Of a stretch of 64,000 bases of DNA, positions 8,356-15,599 are shown piece by piece. The stretch comes from Cellulophaga sp. HaHaR_3_176 (GTDB lineage: Bacteria; Bacteroidota; Bacteroidia; Flavobacteriales; Flavobacteriaceae): the NCBI RefSeq assembly GCF_019021925.1, contig NZ_CP058990.1, positions 2,506,001 to 2,570,000 of the forward strand. Reading direction: 5' to 3'. The notes beneath the pieces were generated by a model. That model worked only from the letters and a program-made list of their open reading frames with translations, was not told the origin of the DNA and made no database searches. Every line of letters starts with the position of its first letter. Position 1 is the stretch's first letter. Both the position numbers and the translations under genes were made by a program.

Positions 8356-8558
8356 TATTGGTAACAAGGTATAAAAAACATAGGGCGTTTCTGCTAACCC
8401 GAAAGGTCTGTGTTTATTTACAAAGTCCGCTAAATATAAAATTTGGCGTTTATAGAAGAAAAGATAAAAGCAAAATATTTATATTTAGCTAAGTAATAAA
8501 CCGAAACGATAGTGCTTATCACCTGCCCTACGATTTCTTATACTTAACGTTGTAAAAC
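8356..8558 (+). repeat. attC-like hairpin site C between units 2 and 3
   Basis: It starts with TATTGGTAAC (8356-8365). The outer arms are GTATAA...TAGGGC (8369-8386) and GCCCTA...TTATAC (8525-8543), which are complementary over most of their length. It ends at GTTGTAAAAC (8549-8558). The interior contains GGGCG, AACC, AAAGG and CTAA blocks in the same order as in site D. The GTATAA/TTATAC stem ends are the same as in site B. Confidence 0.65.
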
Positions 8559-9335
8559 ATTTTAAATAAACATTGAGCTACACATTTATAACAATATTAG
8601 GTTTCCTCATAATCACACCAATCATAATTGCGTATTATTACGATTACAAAGCTAATCCGAAGGAATTTTCACTTTCAATAAAGATTCTAGGCAAAGGACT
8701 TATAAAAGGATTAATTTATGTTTCGGTCTATTTAGGAATAAACAAAGTATATGAATTGACTATCCCCTTTAATAAAAATCACGGAATAGAATTTAATTTA
8801 GAACGTGAACAACTTAAAATTCCAACTTTAAAATCGAATTGGGAGATTAGTGAATATGAATCTGAACAATTCACAACATATTGGAGGAAACCTGAACCTC
8901 ATAATGGACATTTCAAGAAAGTAATTGAATACGGAATTTTAGATTGTAAAACTGAAACGGATTATTATCATAACGTAAAATTTAAAGGAACCTCCGCTTG
9001 GTCGAAATATGATTATGATAAAGAGTCATTTACCTATTTTATTGAATCACCCAATGTTGAAAAAAGAATAACACAAGTTGATGGATGGAAGGTTTTAGCT
9101 CAAACAATTTTAGACGTGGTGTCTAAAGAAGAATTCGAACATTATATTGCGGAATCAAACTAATGACTACACGATATATAGCAAATTGGGCGATTAGTGC
9201 TTAACCAAAAGGCTATTATCTATTTGCATAGTCTCCAAATCTTTTGATTTGGTATTAAAAGAGAAAAATTTAATTTGTGACTAAACAGAAAGTAACCGCT
9301 TATTTTCTGCCACAAATTACCATATATTAAACATT
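8549..9335 (+). mobile_element. Candidate gene cassette 3 (less certain)
   Basis: It is bounded by site C on the left (GTTGTAAAAC at 8549) and site D on the right. Unlike units 1 and 2, its two ends are not inverse complements. The right end reads AATGACTACAC instead of the expected GTTTTACAAC. The boundary is therefore inferred from the homologous hairpin of site D and not from matching ends; the unit may be a hybrid or decayed. Confidence 0.3.
8573..9163 (+). CDS. Hypothetical membrane-anchored protein
   Basis: 196 aa from a TTG start; no ATG is available near the N-terminus. Residues about 5-24 form a strong membrane helix, and a second hydrophobic stretch (about residues 45-62, LIKGLIYVSVYLGIN) could be another. 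The remaining part is soluble, with many aromatic residues (YWRKPEPHNGHF, AWSKYDYDKESFTYF). I do not recognise a family. The gene begins 24 bp inside unit 3 and its stop overlaps the start of site D, again tight cassette-like packing. Confidence 0.55.
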   Translation: MSYTFITILGFLIITPIIIAYYYDYKANPKEFSLSIKILGKGLIKGLIYVSVYLGINKVYELTIPFNKNHGIEFNLEREQLKIPTLKSNWEISEYESEQFTTYWRKPEPHNGHFKKVIEYGILDCKTETDYYHNVKFKGTSAWSKYDYDKESFTYFIESPNVEKRITQVDGWKVLAQTILDVVSKEEFEHYIAESN

Positions 9336-9345
9336 GTTCGTCATT
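9162..9345 (+). repeat. attC-like hairpin site D
   Basis: AATGAC (9162-9167) pairs with GTCATT in the following GTTCGTCATT (9336-9345). The outer arms ATATATAGCAAATTG (from 9174) and the segment ending at 9327 are complementary with a few mismatches. The interior has GGGCG, TTAGTGCTTAACC, AAAGG, and later AAGTAACCGCTTAT and CTGCC, in the same order as sites B and C. Here the end sequences pair within the site, not across the unit. Confidence 0.55.
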
Positions 9346-9363
9346 AAAAACACTCTCTCAAAA

Positions 9364-10032
9364 ATGAAATTTTATAAAATCAGACCGAATGCTGAAATAG
9401 TTGGAGAAAGAGAAGTTTATCCGAGTTGGGAATATGATGCTAACCAAGAAAATTCAGAAACGAAACTTGAACACACTACTCTACCAAATTTTAAACCTGT
9501 ATTCTCAAATGTATATATAAACAGGCTAACAGATGTTATGTTTTGTAATAATATAGGAGGAAAAGGTTTTATTGTGAGTGAAAAACTAAAAAAATTATTA
9601 GCAAAACATAATATAGATACTCACAGATTTTATAACCTAAACTTATTTTATTACGATACAAAAAAGCAAGTCCTTAACAATTATTATTGGTTTCAAATTG
9701 TTTCTACTAACTTTTTAGATTGGATTGATTATAACAACTCAAAATTTTATTTATTTGATGATTTTGAAGAAAATAAAGTTATGGAATTAGACTTAAAAAA
9801 TAAAGAACAATTAGCCGAGGAAGTCAAAAACACAATGAATACTGACAATATAGTTATATACGAAAAATTGACTTTCAACTCTAATTTTAAAAATTTGGAT
9901 TTTTTCTATATGGATGACCTTTTTGATAATCTCTTCAATTATCCTATTGTATCTGAAAAATTAATGTATGAAATTGAAAAAAACAACATTCAATCATTTG
10001 AATTTAAAGAAGTGAATATTGTTAAGAATTAA
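9364..10032 (+). CDS. Hypothetical protein, possible immunity-type (Imm11/Imm43-like)
   Basis: 222 aa from ATG at 9364; a TTG at 9334 would add 10 residues but lies inside the boundary of site D, so the ATG is preferred. Soluble and acidic, no signal. The opening MKFYKIRPN, a middle LTDVMFCNN and then FIVSEKLKKLLAKHNI followed by a stretch of hydrophobic strands recalls small immunity proteins of polymorphic toxin systems, where a lone immunity gene is common. This is pattern memory only. No toxin gene is adjacent. Confidence 0.5.
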   Translation: MKFYKIRPNAEIVGEREVYPSWEYDANQENSETKLEHTTLPNFKPVFSNVYINRLTDVMFCNNIGGKGFIVSEKLKKLLAKHNIDTHRFYNLNLFYYDTKKQVLNNYYWFQIVSTNFLDWIDYNNSKFYLFDDFEENKVMELDLKNKEQLAEEVKNTMNTDNIVIYEKLTFNSNFKNLDFFYMDDLFDNLFNYPIVSEKLMYEIEKNNIQSFEFKEVNIVKN

Positions 10033-10154
10033 CGAAAACGAAAGCTATAACTAGCAAGGTTTTGCTGTTTAACATTAAGCTTCGTTTTACAAAGCAAAAA
10101 AAATGCTGACTTTTAAAACGTTCATCAGTATTATTTTCCAAATATTATACCTAA

Positions 10155-10562
10155 ATGAATAAATCACTTAAAAAAAAACTCTTTTTCACCTCTTTATTAT
10201 TAATTTCATTTTTTCTAGGCACTATTTTTAATAGCCTCAATGATTTTTTGAATAAAGAACCTTCATATAACATTTCAGATGTCGTTCTTATAAGTCGTAG
10301 TCCTGAATGGAAATATGGTTTAGGCTTTTATGTTGCTGTAATACTAATTGAAAAGTCAGAAAACGGTTTTGATGTTAGTTGTAAAGTTCATGTTGGCAAC
10401 CATAATTATTTTGAAAACATACCACTTGGTTCTGTGTCAACAATTGAAGAGGCTTATCATAAGTGGGACACCATTACATGGACTAATGATGAACTTATAA
10501 TTGGTTCCTCTAGTGATTCTCCCGTAATTGTAAAGCGTAATAAGATTGAGCAACATCGTTAA
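10155..10562 (+). CDS. Hypothetical protein with N-terminal membrane helix
   Basis: 135 aa. A lysine-rich start then a membrane helix (about residues 10-28, FFTSLLLISFFLGTIF), which may be a signal anchor. The rest is a small soluble domain with beta-rich character (YGLGFYVAVILIEK, FDVSCKVHVGNHNYF). I do not recognise the family. The 122 bp in front contain CTATAACTAGCAAGG and GCTGTTTAACA, faintly like the shared blocks of sites B-D, so this gene may be a relic of a further cassette. Confidence 0.5.
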   Translation: MNKSLKKKLFFTSLLLISFFLGTIFNSLNDFLNKEPSYNISDVVLISRSPEWKYGLGFYVAVILIEKSENGFDVSCKVHVGNHNYFENIPLGSVSTIEEAYHKWDTITWTNDELIIGSSSDSPVIVKRNKIEQHR

Positions 10563-10730
10563 TTTATATTGAATTAAGTTACGTATAGGATCCTAAAAAT
10601 ATACTTTACACTAATTAGAGTGTATAAAATTCTTATTTTAGTATAACATAATGGTCCATACTTGGTTTGTTACCTATCATATTAAGGAGCAAAAACAAAA
10701 AAGGGCATATAGTTTTAACAAACAACAAAA

Positions 10731-11093
10731 ATGGAAGAAAAAAGACATTATACCGTTATCGACAACTATAAAAGAAAATTAACTCTAAAATATTTGAATA
10801 AGGTAATAGCTGAAACAACAAGTGCCTTAATCTTAAAAGAGGTTGGAAAAAGTGTCTATGATCCTGTATTTTATCTACCAAAAGAAGATGTTTTAATTAA
10901 ATTAAAACCAGAACCAAATCGTCAAAGTCATTGCCCTATTAAGGGAGATGCCTCATATTGGAATGTTGATGGTGATTTTACAGACAACTATTTTGCTTGG
11001 AGCTATGAAGATACATTACCTCGCTCTAAAAAAATCAAAGGCTATGTTGCTTTCAACATGGAGTACATTACGTTTATCTCTGAGCCTATTTGA
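10731..11093 (+). CDS. DUF427 domain protein
   Basis: 120 aa, which is close to the usual length of the single-domain family. The core FYLPKEDV, then HCPIKGDASYW and AWSYEDTLPRSKKIKGYVAF is the DUF427 signature. The biochemical role of DUF427 is not established. It stands alone with 168 bp upstream and about 70 bp to the next gene. A short overlapping frame at 10948-11133 is a shadow. Confidence 0.85.
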   Translation: MEEKRHYTVIDNYKRKLTLKYLNKVIAETTSALILKEVGKSVYDPVFYLPKEDVLIKLKPEPNRQSHCPIKGDASYWNVDGDFTDNYFAWSYEDTLPRSKKIKGYVAFNMEYITFISEPI

Positions 11094-11163
11094 GCACCAA
11101 ATCTCACTAAAAAAATCAACACCAAAAAAGTGAAGTGAAAAACAAGTTTTTTTTAAAAAAATT

Positions 11164-11679
11164 ATGAGAGAGAAACCTAAAATAAAATTAGACTTAGCAA
11201 ATACTGATAAGGTAATTGAAATTACTGGTTGGACATTACTCGTAGGTACTTGGCTTTTAGCAATACTAAGTTTTTCGGACTTACCAGAATCAATTCCTAC
11301 TCATTTTAACGCGGCCGGAAAAGCAGATGGATTTGGAGGAAAGAATACTATTTTTGTTTTACCCTTTATTGGAACGATTCTTTTTTTTGGAATGACAATG
11401 CTTAATAAAAATCCACACATTTTTAATTATCCAAAAACCATTACAAACGAAAACGCACTAAGTCAATATGCCAATGCAACACGAATGATTAGAGTATTGA
11501 AATTAATAATCGCATTTGTTTTTGGACTTATATTAGTAATGACTTTACAACATACGAATGGCAATACTGATGGACTTGGAGTTTGGTTTTTACCCCTTAC
11601 AATAAGCCTATTTATAATTCCAACTTTATACTTTTTTATTAAAGCAATGAAAATAAATTCAAATAAGAAAAACCATTAG
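11164..11679 (+). CDS. DUF1648 membrane protein
   Basis: 171 aa. Four membrane helices are visible (about residues 20-38, 60-76, 112-130, 142-162). Between the first two is the DUF1648 motif LPESIPTHFNAAGKADGFGGK. Family members often accompany regulators or SdpI-like immunity proteins, but none is here. The stop overlaps the open frame of the decayed gene fragment that follows. Confidence 0.8.
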   Translation: MREKPKIKLDLANTDKVIEITGWTLLVGTWLLAILSFSDLPESIPTHFNAAGKADGFGGKNTIFVLPFIGTILFFGMTMLNKNPHIFNYPKTITNENALSQYANATRMIRVLKLIIAFVFGLILVMTLQHTNGNTDGLGVWFLPLTISLFIIPTLYFFIKAMKINSNKKNH

Positions 11680-11864
11680 CTACTACAAAACTTCAACATG
11701 TTCTTGAAAAGAATTGGTATGACTTTCAAGAATTTAAAAGTCCAAAATATAAGGAATATAAAAACGCGACTGAACAACCTCAAATATGGTTACAGAGTAT
11801 ATTGGAAAGTGATACTGATCGAAAAAAATTCGCCGAATTATTTCGTAAGGAACTAAAAAAATAA
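11667..11864 (+). pseudogene. Fragment of an unrecognised gene, start missing
   Basis: An open frame of 65 codons ends at TAA 11862 and has no ATG, GTG or TTG start; an in-frame stop precedes at 11664. The product would be hydrophilic, with NWYDFQEFKSPKYKEY and a helical C-terminus KKFAELFRKELKK. The composition looks like real coding sequence, so this is probably the 3' end of a gene whose front was deleted. Family unknown. Confidence 0.4.
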
Positions 11865-11952
11865 AAAAGCTATTGCCAAAAAAAGTTATAATTAACACAA
11901 GCTTTAGTGCTTTTAACAAATTACATAAAATCTTTACCAAGCTATATTTTAG

Positions 11953-12126
11953 CTACAACTATTACCTCGCATCTTACGAAAGAGTAAAAAAAATAAAATA
12001 CTATTTTCAATATTAATACTAACTTTAGGCTGGTTGATGATTGGAAAAGATTATACCATTAAAAATGGTCACCCAATAAGCACTATTTTATTTTTATTGG
12101 GTATGGTTATTTATTTTGCTTATTAA
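11953..12126 (+). pseudogene. Remnant of a small two-helix membrane protein
   Basis: An open frame without an early start codon encodes KKNKILFSILILTLGWLMIG, a KNGHP loop and a second hydrophobic segment ending in a stop at 12124. The layout (basic start, helix, hairpin, helix) looks like a genuine small membrane protein that has lost its start. Just upstream (11895-11915) is CTTTAGTGCTTTTAAC, similar to the shared block TTTAGTGCTTAAAC of the cassette sites. Confidence 0.35.
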
Positions 12127-12184
12127 ATCTTGAAAAAAATCTTAATTAAAAATAAATATTAAAGCATAAAACTATTAAATAGGA

Positions 12185-13771
12185 ATGAAAAAATATTATA
12201 CTTCATATTTGTTACTCACGCTCTCGCTTTTAATAATATTCAGTTGTGAAAAACCAAAAAAAGAAGTTATTAAGCCTAACATTCTATTTATATCAATTGA
12301 TGATCTTCGACCTACTTTGGGTGCTTACGAAGATCCTACGGCTATTACCCCAAATATTGATCAGCTCGCTTCTGAAGGAATGACCTTTAGGCAAACTTTT
12401 TCACAAGTAGGAGTTTGCGCTCCTTCGCGAGCAAGTTTAATGACAGGCATAAGACCCGACTCCACTCGTGTTTGGCACCTTGGAGATAAGTTTCGTAACA
12501 TCAACCCGAATACAGTTACCATGCCGCAACATTTTTCGAAATTTGGATACCATACTGTTAACCTCGGTAAAATTTTTCATAATTATATGCCCGACTCTAT
12601 TTCTTGGGACGAGCCAGACTTGCGCCCTGCTCAATATTTACAATCAGATTGGTTAAAGAGAGATGGTGAAACATTTTATATCAGTGAAGAAGTCAACCGT
12701 TCGCAAGCTATTAAAAGAGATTCTTTATTAAAACTTAGACCCGAAAGGTATGCTGATGGATGGAATACTGGCCCAGCTTGGGAAGCTGCTGCTGTACATG
12801 ACACAATGTATTATGATGGAGCACAAACCGAATTAGCAAAAAAAACATTAACACGCCTAGCTAAAAACGATACTCCTTTTTATATGGGCCTTGGTTATTT
12901 TCGACCACACCTACCTTTTACTGCTCCTAAAAAATATTGGGATTTATACGACCCTAATAAAATTCCTCTGGCAGCAAATCAAAATGTTCCTGAAAATGCT
13001 CCAGGTCATACCATGAATTCTATGTATGAATTGCGACATTATGATGGGTTCAACCAAATTGGTCATCCTGAATCATCATACCGAATGGATGAAGATACCT
13101 CTAGAAAATTGAAACACGGATACTATGCTAGTGTCAGCTATGTTGATGCCTTATTGGGAAATCTAATATCTCATATGAAAGATATAGGCATTTACGAGAA
13201 TACCATTATTATACTATGGGGAGATCACGGTTGGAAACTTGGCGAGCATAACAGCTGGGGAAAAATGACCAATTATAATATTGACCTACAGGTTCCTATG
13301 ATTATTCGTTATCCGAACCAAGAAAATAGAGGTGCTCAAACATTTGAAATTACCGAACTAATAGATATGTTCCCATCACTATGTGAATTAGCAGAAATAG
13401 AAGTTCCTGATTATATGCAAGGAACAAGTTTTGTGCCTTTGATAAAAAACCCTAAACGCCCGTGGAAAGATGCTGCTTTTAGTCAGTTTCATCGCAGACC
13501 AAAACATGCTGCCGATGGAAAGAGGTACATGGGGTATTCTTTAAACACCAAAAAATACCATTATATAGAATGGTACTCATGGGATAATACAACTGGAACT
13601 AGAGGAGAATTAAAAAATCTTGAATTGTTTGATCGAGAAAACGACCCGAATGAGACCGTTAATATTGCTGCGCAAAAATCACTCAGTAAAACTATAAAAG
13701 CTTTATCTGAAAAACTTGCTAGCGGCTGGAAAAACGCAAAACCTAGCAATACTCAGTTAAATTCTAAATAG
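12185..13771 (+). CDS. Sulfatase, iduronate-2-sulfatase-like lipoprotein
   Basis: 528 aa. Signal peptide with lipobox (FSCEKPKK, Cys about 20). The formylglycine site is CAPSR with Cys78, to be converted by a maturase not present here. The metal site (SIDDLRPTLG near the start, WGDHGWKLGEH near residue 350) and GYFRPHLPF are characteristic of iduronate-2-sulfatase-type S1 sulfatases. The full family length is present. In marine flavobacteria such enzymes remove sulfate from algal or animal glycans outside the cytoplasm. The next genes, an SDR and a RbsD/FucU protein, could handle a released sugar (inference). No SusC/SusD pair is in the window, so it is not in a classic PUL. Confidence 0.9.
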   Translation: MKKYYTSYLLLTLSLLIIFSCEKPKKEVIKPNILFISIDDLRPTLGAYEDPTAITPNIDQLASEGMTFRQTFSQVGVCAPSRASLMTGIRPDSTRVWHLGDKFRNINPNTVTMPQHFSKFGYHTVNLGKIFHNYMPDSISWDEPDLRPAQYLQSDWLKRDGETFYISEEVNRSQAIKRDSLLKLRPERYADGWNTGPAWEAAAVHDTMYYDGAQTELAKKTLTRLAKNDTPFYMGLGYFRPHLPFTAPKKYWDLYDPNKIPLAANQNVPENAPGHTMNSMYELRHYDGFNQIGHPESSYRMDEDTSRKLKHGYYASVSYVDALLGNLISHMKDIGIYENTIIILWGDHGWKLGEHNSWGKMTNYNIDLQVPMIIRYPNQENRGAQTFEITELIDMFPSLCELAEIEVPDYMQGTSFVPLIKNPKRPWKDAAFSQFHRRPKHAADGKRYMGYSLNTKKYHYIEWYSWDNTTGTRGELKNLELFDRENDPNETVNIAAQKSLSKTIKALSEKLASGWKNAKPSNTQLNSK

Positions 13772-13932
13772 CTAATACATATAATTAACAATCTTAAAAT
13801 AAAAAGAGATTAATCAAAACCACCTCGAATAAAAATTTAAAAAACACAATTAAACTTCTCATTTTTAAAACATTTACTTTAGAAGAAAAAAGACACTCTT
13901 ATTTCTGTTTTAAATTTCAAAAGCTATTATAT

Positions 13933-13940
13933 TATATTTG
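13933..13940 (+). promoter_or_regulatory. Putative -7 box for the SDR gene
   Basis: TATATTTG matches the Bacteroidetes -7 consensus TAnnTTTG and lies about 80 bp before the SDR start codon. No good -33 TTG was found at standard spacing. Confidence 0.45.
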
Positions 13941-14021
13941 TAAAAAACGAAGAGGTCTCTTCAATTTGCACAGGTAGTGATTTTTACAATAATTATTAAT
14001 TTTATTAGAATTTAAAATAAC

Positions 14022-14792
14022 ATGGAAAGCAATACTAAATTAAACGGAAAAAATGTTCTTATCACTGCTGGTGCTCAAGGAATTGGAGAGGCAATTACAA
14101 AACATTTTATTGATAATGGTGCAAATGTTGCTATTCACTACTTTTCTAGTGCAGATACTGCAAATGAGTTAAAAGAATATGCTGCTAGTAAAGGACAAAA
14201 AGCAGTTGTTATAAGTGGCGACTTAACAAAAGAAGCAGATGCTAATGCTATGGTTGAAAAAACAATAGAAGCATTTGGTGGTTTAGATATTCTAATCAAC
14301 AATGCAGGCTCACTTGTTGCGCGTAAAATGCTAAATGAAATGGAATCTGAATTTTGGCATAAAGTAATGGACATTAACTTAACGTCTATGATGTTCGTAA
14401 CACGAGCGGCAGCTCCACATCTTGCAAAAAATGAAAATAGTAGTATCGTTAATTTAGCATCACTTGCTGGGCGTAAAGGTGGCCATCCAGGATCATTAGT
14501 TTATGCTACTAGTAAAGGAGCCATCTTAACATTTACAAGAGCACTTTCTACCGAATTAGGGCCTCAAGGTACTAGAGTTAATGCTGTTTCTCCGGGTCTA
14601 ATTCTTGGTACTTCATTTCATAATACCCATACAACAAAAGAATCAGCGGCAGCAACAACAGCCGGTATTCCAATACAACGAGCAGGTAATGCAGATGATG
14701 TAGCTAGAGCGGTTTTATACTTAGCATCTGAATACGATGGTTTTATTACTGGTGCCACGCTTGATATAAATGGTGGTGTTTACAATATGTAA
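14022..14792 (+). CDS. SDR-family oxidoreductase
   Basis: 256 aa, usual length for a classical short-chain dehydrogenase. The cofactor loop is TAGAQGIG, NNAG is near residue 90, and the catalytic Ser and YATSK (YxxxK) are near residues 145-165. It ends with FITGATLDINGG, typical of the family. The Asn-Ser-Tyr-Lys set appears intact. Substrate unknown. The RbsD/FucU gene follows after 99 bp; sugar dehydrogenases of this fold pair with sugar mutarotases in fucose-type pathways, so a deoxysugar dehydrogenase is one possibility. Confidence 0.85.
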   Translation: MESNTKLNGKNVLITAGAQGIGEAITKHFIDNGANVAIHYFSSADTANELKEYAASKGQKAVVISGDLTKEADANAMVEKTIEAFGGLDILINNAGSLVARKMLNEMESEFWHKVMDINLTSMMFVTRAAAPHLAKNENSSIVNLASLAGRKGGHPGSLVYATSKGAILTFTRALSTELGPQGTRVNAVSPGLILGTSFHNTHTTKESAAATTAGIPIQRAGNADDVARAVLYLASEYDGFITGATLDINGGVYNM

Positions 14793-14891
14793 TCTCCATT
14801 AGTTTTTAATTGACTGTTATAAAACAAGAAATCATTAAGAGCTATTTTACCTCATTATTTTAAATTTAATTAGTATTGAAAACATAAATTT

Positions 14892-15329
14892 ATGCTTAAG
14901 ACTCCAGTAATACACCCAACAATTATGGAAGTTCTTGCTCGCTCAGGGCATTTTGCACAAGTTGTTATTGCTGACGGTAATTTACCTGTTGGAGCCATGA
15001 CAGGCTCTAACTCAACTACCGTACACCTCAATTTTCGTCCAGGCCTATTAGATGCTCTTACAGTACTCGAAGGCATATTAGAAGTTTGTCCTGTTCAAGG
15101 TGCTATAGTTATGGAAAAACCTATTGAAGCAAATGCTGAAATACACGATTCATATAAAAAATTATTAGGTGATGATGTTACTTGGGATGTTATGGAGCGT
15201 TGGGCATTTTATGATCAGATAAGAAATCCAAACACAACATTAATTATTCAAACAGGTGAACAACGTCGTTTTGCTAATTTGATACTGACTGTTGGGGTTG
15301 TAAAAATGGCTGAAGAAAGTAACTTTTAA
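14892..15329 (+). CDS. RbsD/FucU-family sugar mutarotase
   Basis: 145 aa, the normal family length. The opening LKTPVIHPTIMEVLARSGHF and ADGNLP match the RbsD/FucU signature, with the catalytic His in SGHF. The C-terminal GEQRRFANLILTVGVV also fits. FucU interconverts L-fucose anomers and RbsD converts ribopyranose forms; the sequence alone does not decide which. Together with the SDR upstream and the sulfatase before it, a role with a sugar released from a sulfated glycan is plausible. A terminator follows at 15394. Confidence 0.85.
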   Translation: MLKTPVIHPTIMEVLARSGHFAQVVIADGNLPVGAMTGSNSTTVHLNFRPGLLDALTVLEGILEVCPVQGAIVMEKPIEANAEIHDSYKKLLGDDVTWDVMERWAFYDQIRNPNTTLIIQTGEQRRFANLILTVGVVKMAEESNF

Positions 15330-15393
15330 TACTTTAGTTTTAGTTTTAGGCTATACAGTTAATCATTAAAAACATTTCGAATAAATAATTTAG

Positions 15394-15424
15394 AACCACT
15401 TTATTTTCTCAAAGTGGTTTTTTT
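15394..15424 (+). terminator. Rho-independent terminator
   Basis: A 9-bp perfect stem AACCACTTT/AAAGTGGTT with an 8-nt loop and a T-run, ending the SDR-RbsD/FucU transcript. Confidence 0.85.
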
Positions 15425-15599
15425 ATGACTTTAAATCAAATAGTAAAATCATCTCTTGAAAAGAGATTAGAAATTTGAAAAACTGGTACTAGTAAGAACA
15501 TTCAAGTATTCGTTAAAAAATACCTCACCCTTTCAAATCTTTTTTTTATTTACTAAATTACATACTTGGCTATACATGCCATTTAAAAGTACTACCTAC

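Larger units (their letters stand above)
6817..8548 (+). mobile_element. Candidate integron-like gene cassette 2 (repeat lipoprotein)
   Basis: The unit starts with GTTACCAATA (6817-6826) and carries one gene. Its exact inverse TATTGGTAAC is at 8356-8365, three bases after the stop codon, and site C then runs up to the next GTT at 8549. As in unit 1, the inverted match goes on as one mismatch at the 11th position followed by three matches. The end sequence differs from that of unit 1, so this is not a common transposon terminal repeat. Confidence 0.5.

Noticed and set aside
5254..8365. The inverted repeats could be ends of a transposon or MITE
   Set aside because: The end sequence differs between units, no transposase is encoded, and the flanks show no consistent target duplication. 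The variable, self-complementary ends fit a cassette-type model better, although this is not proven.
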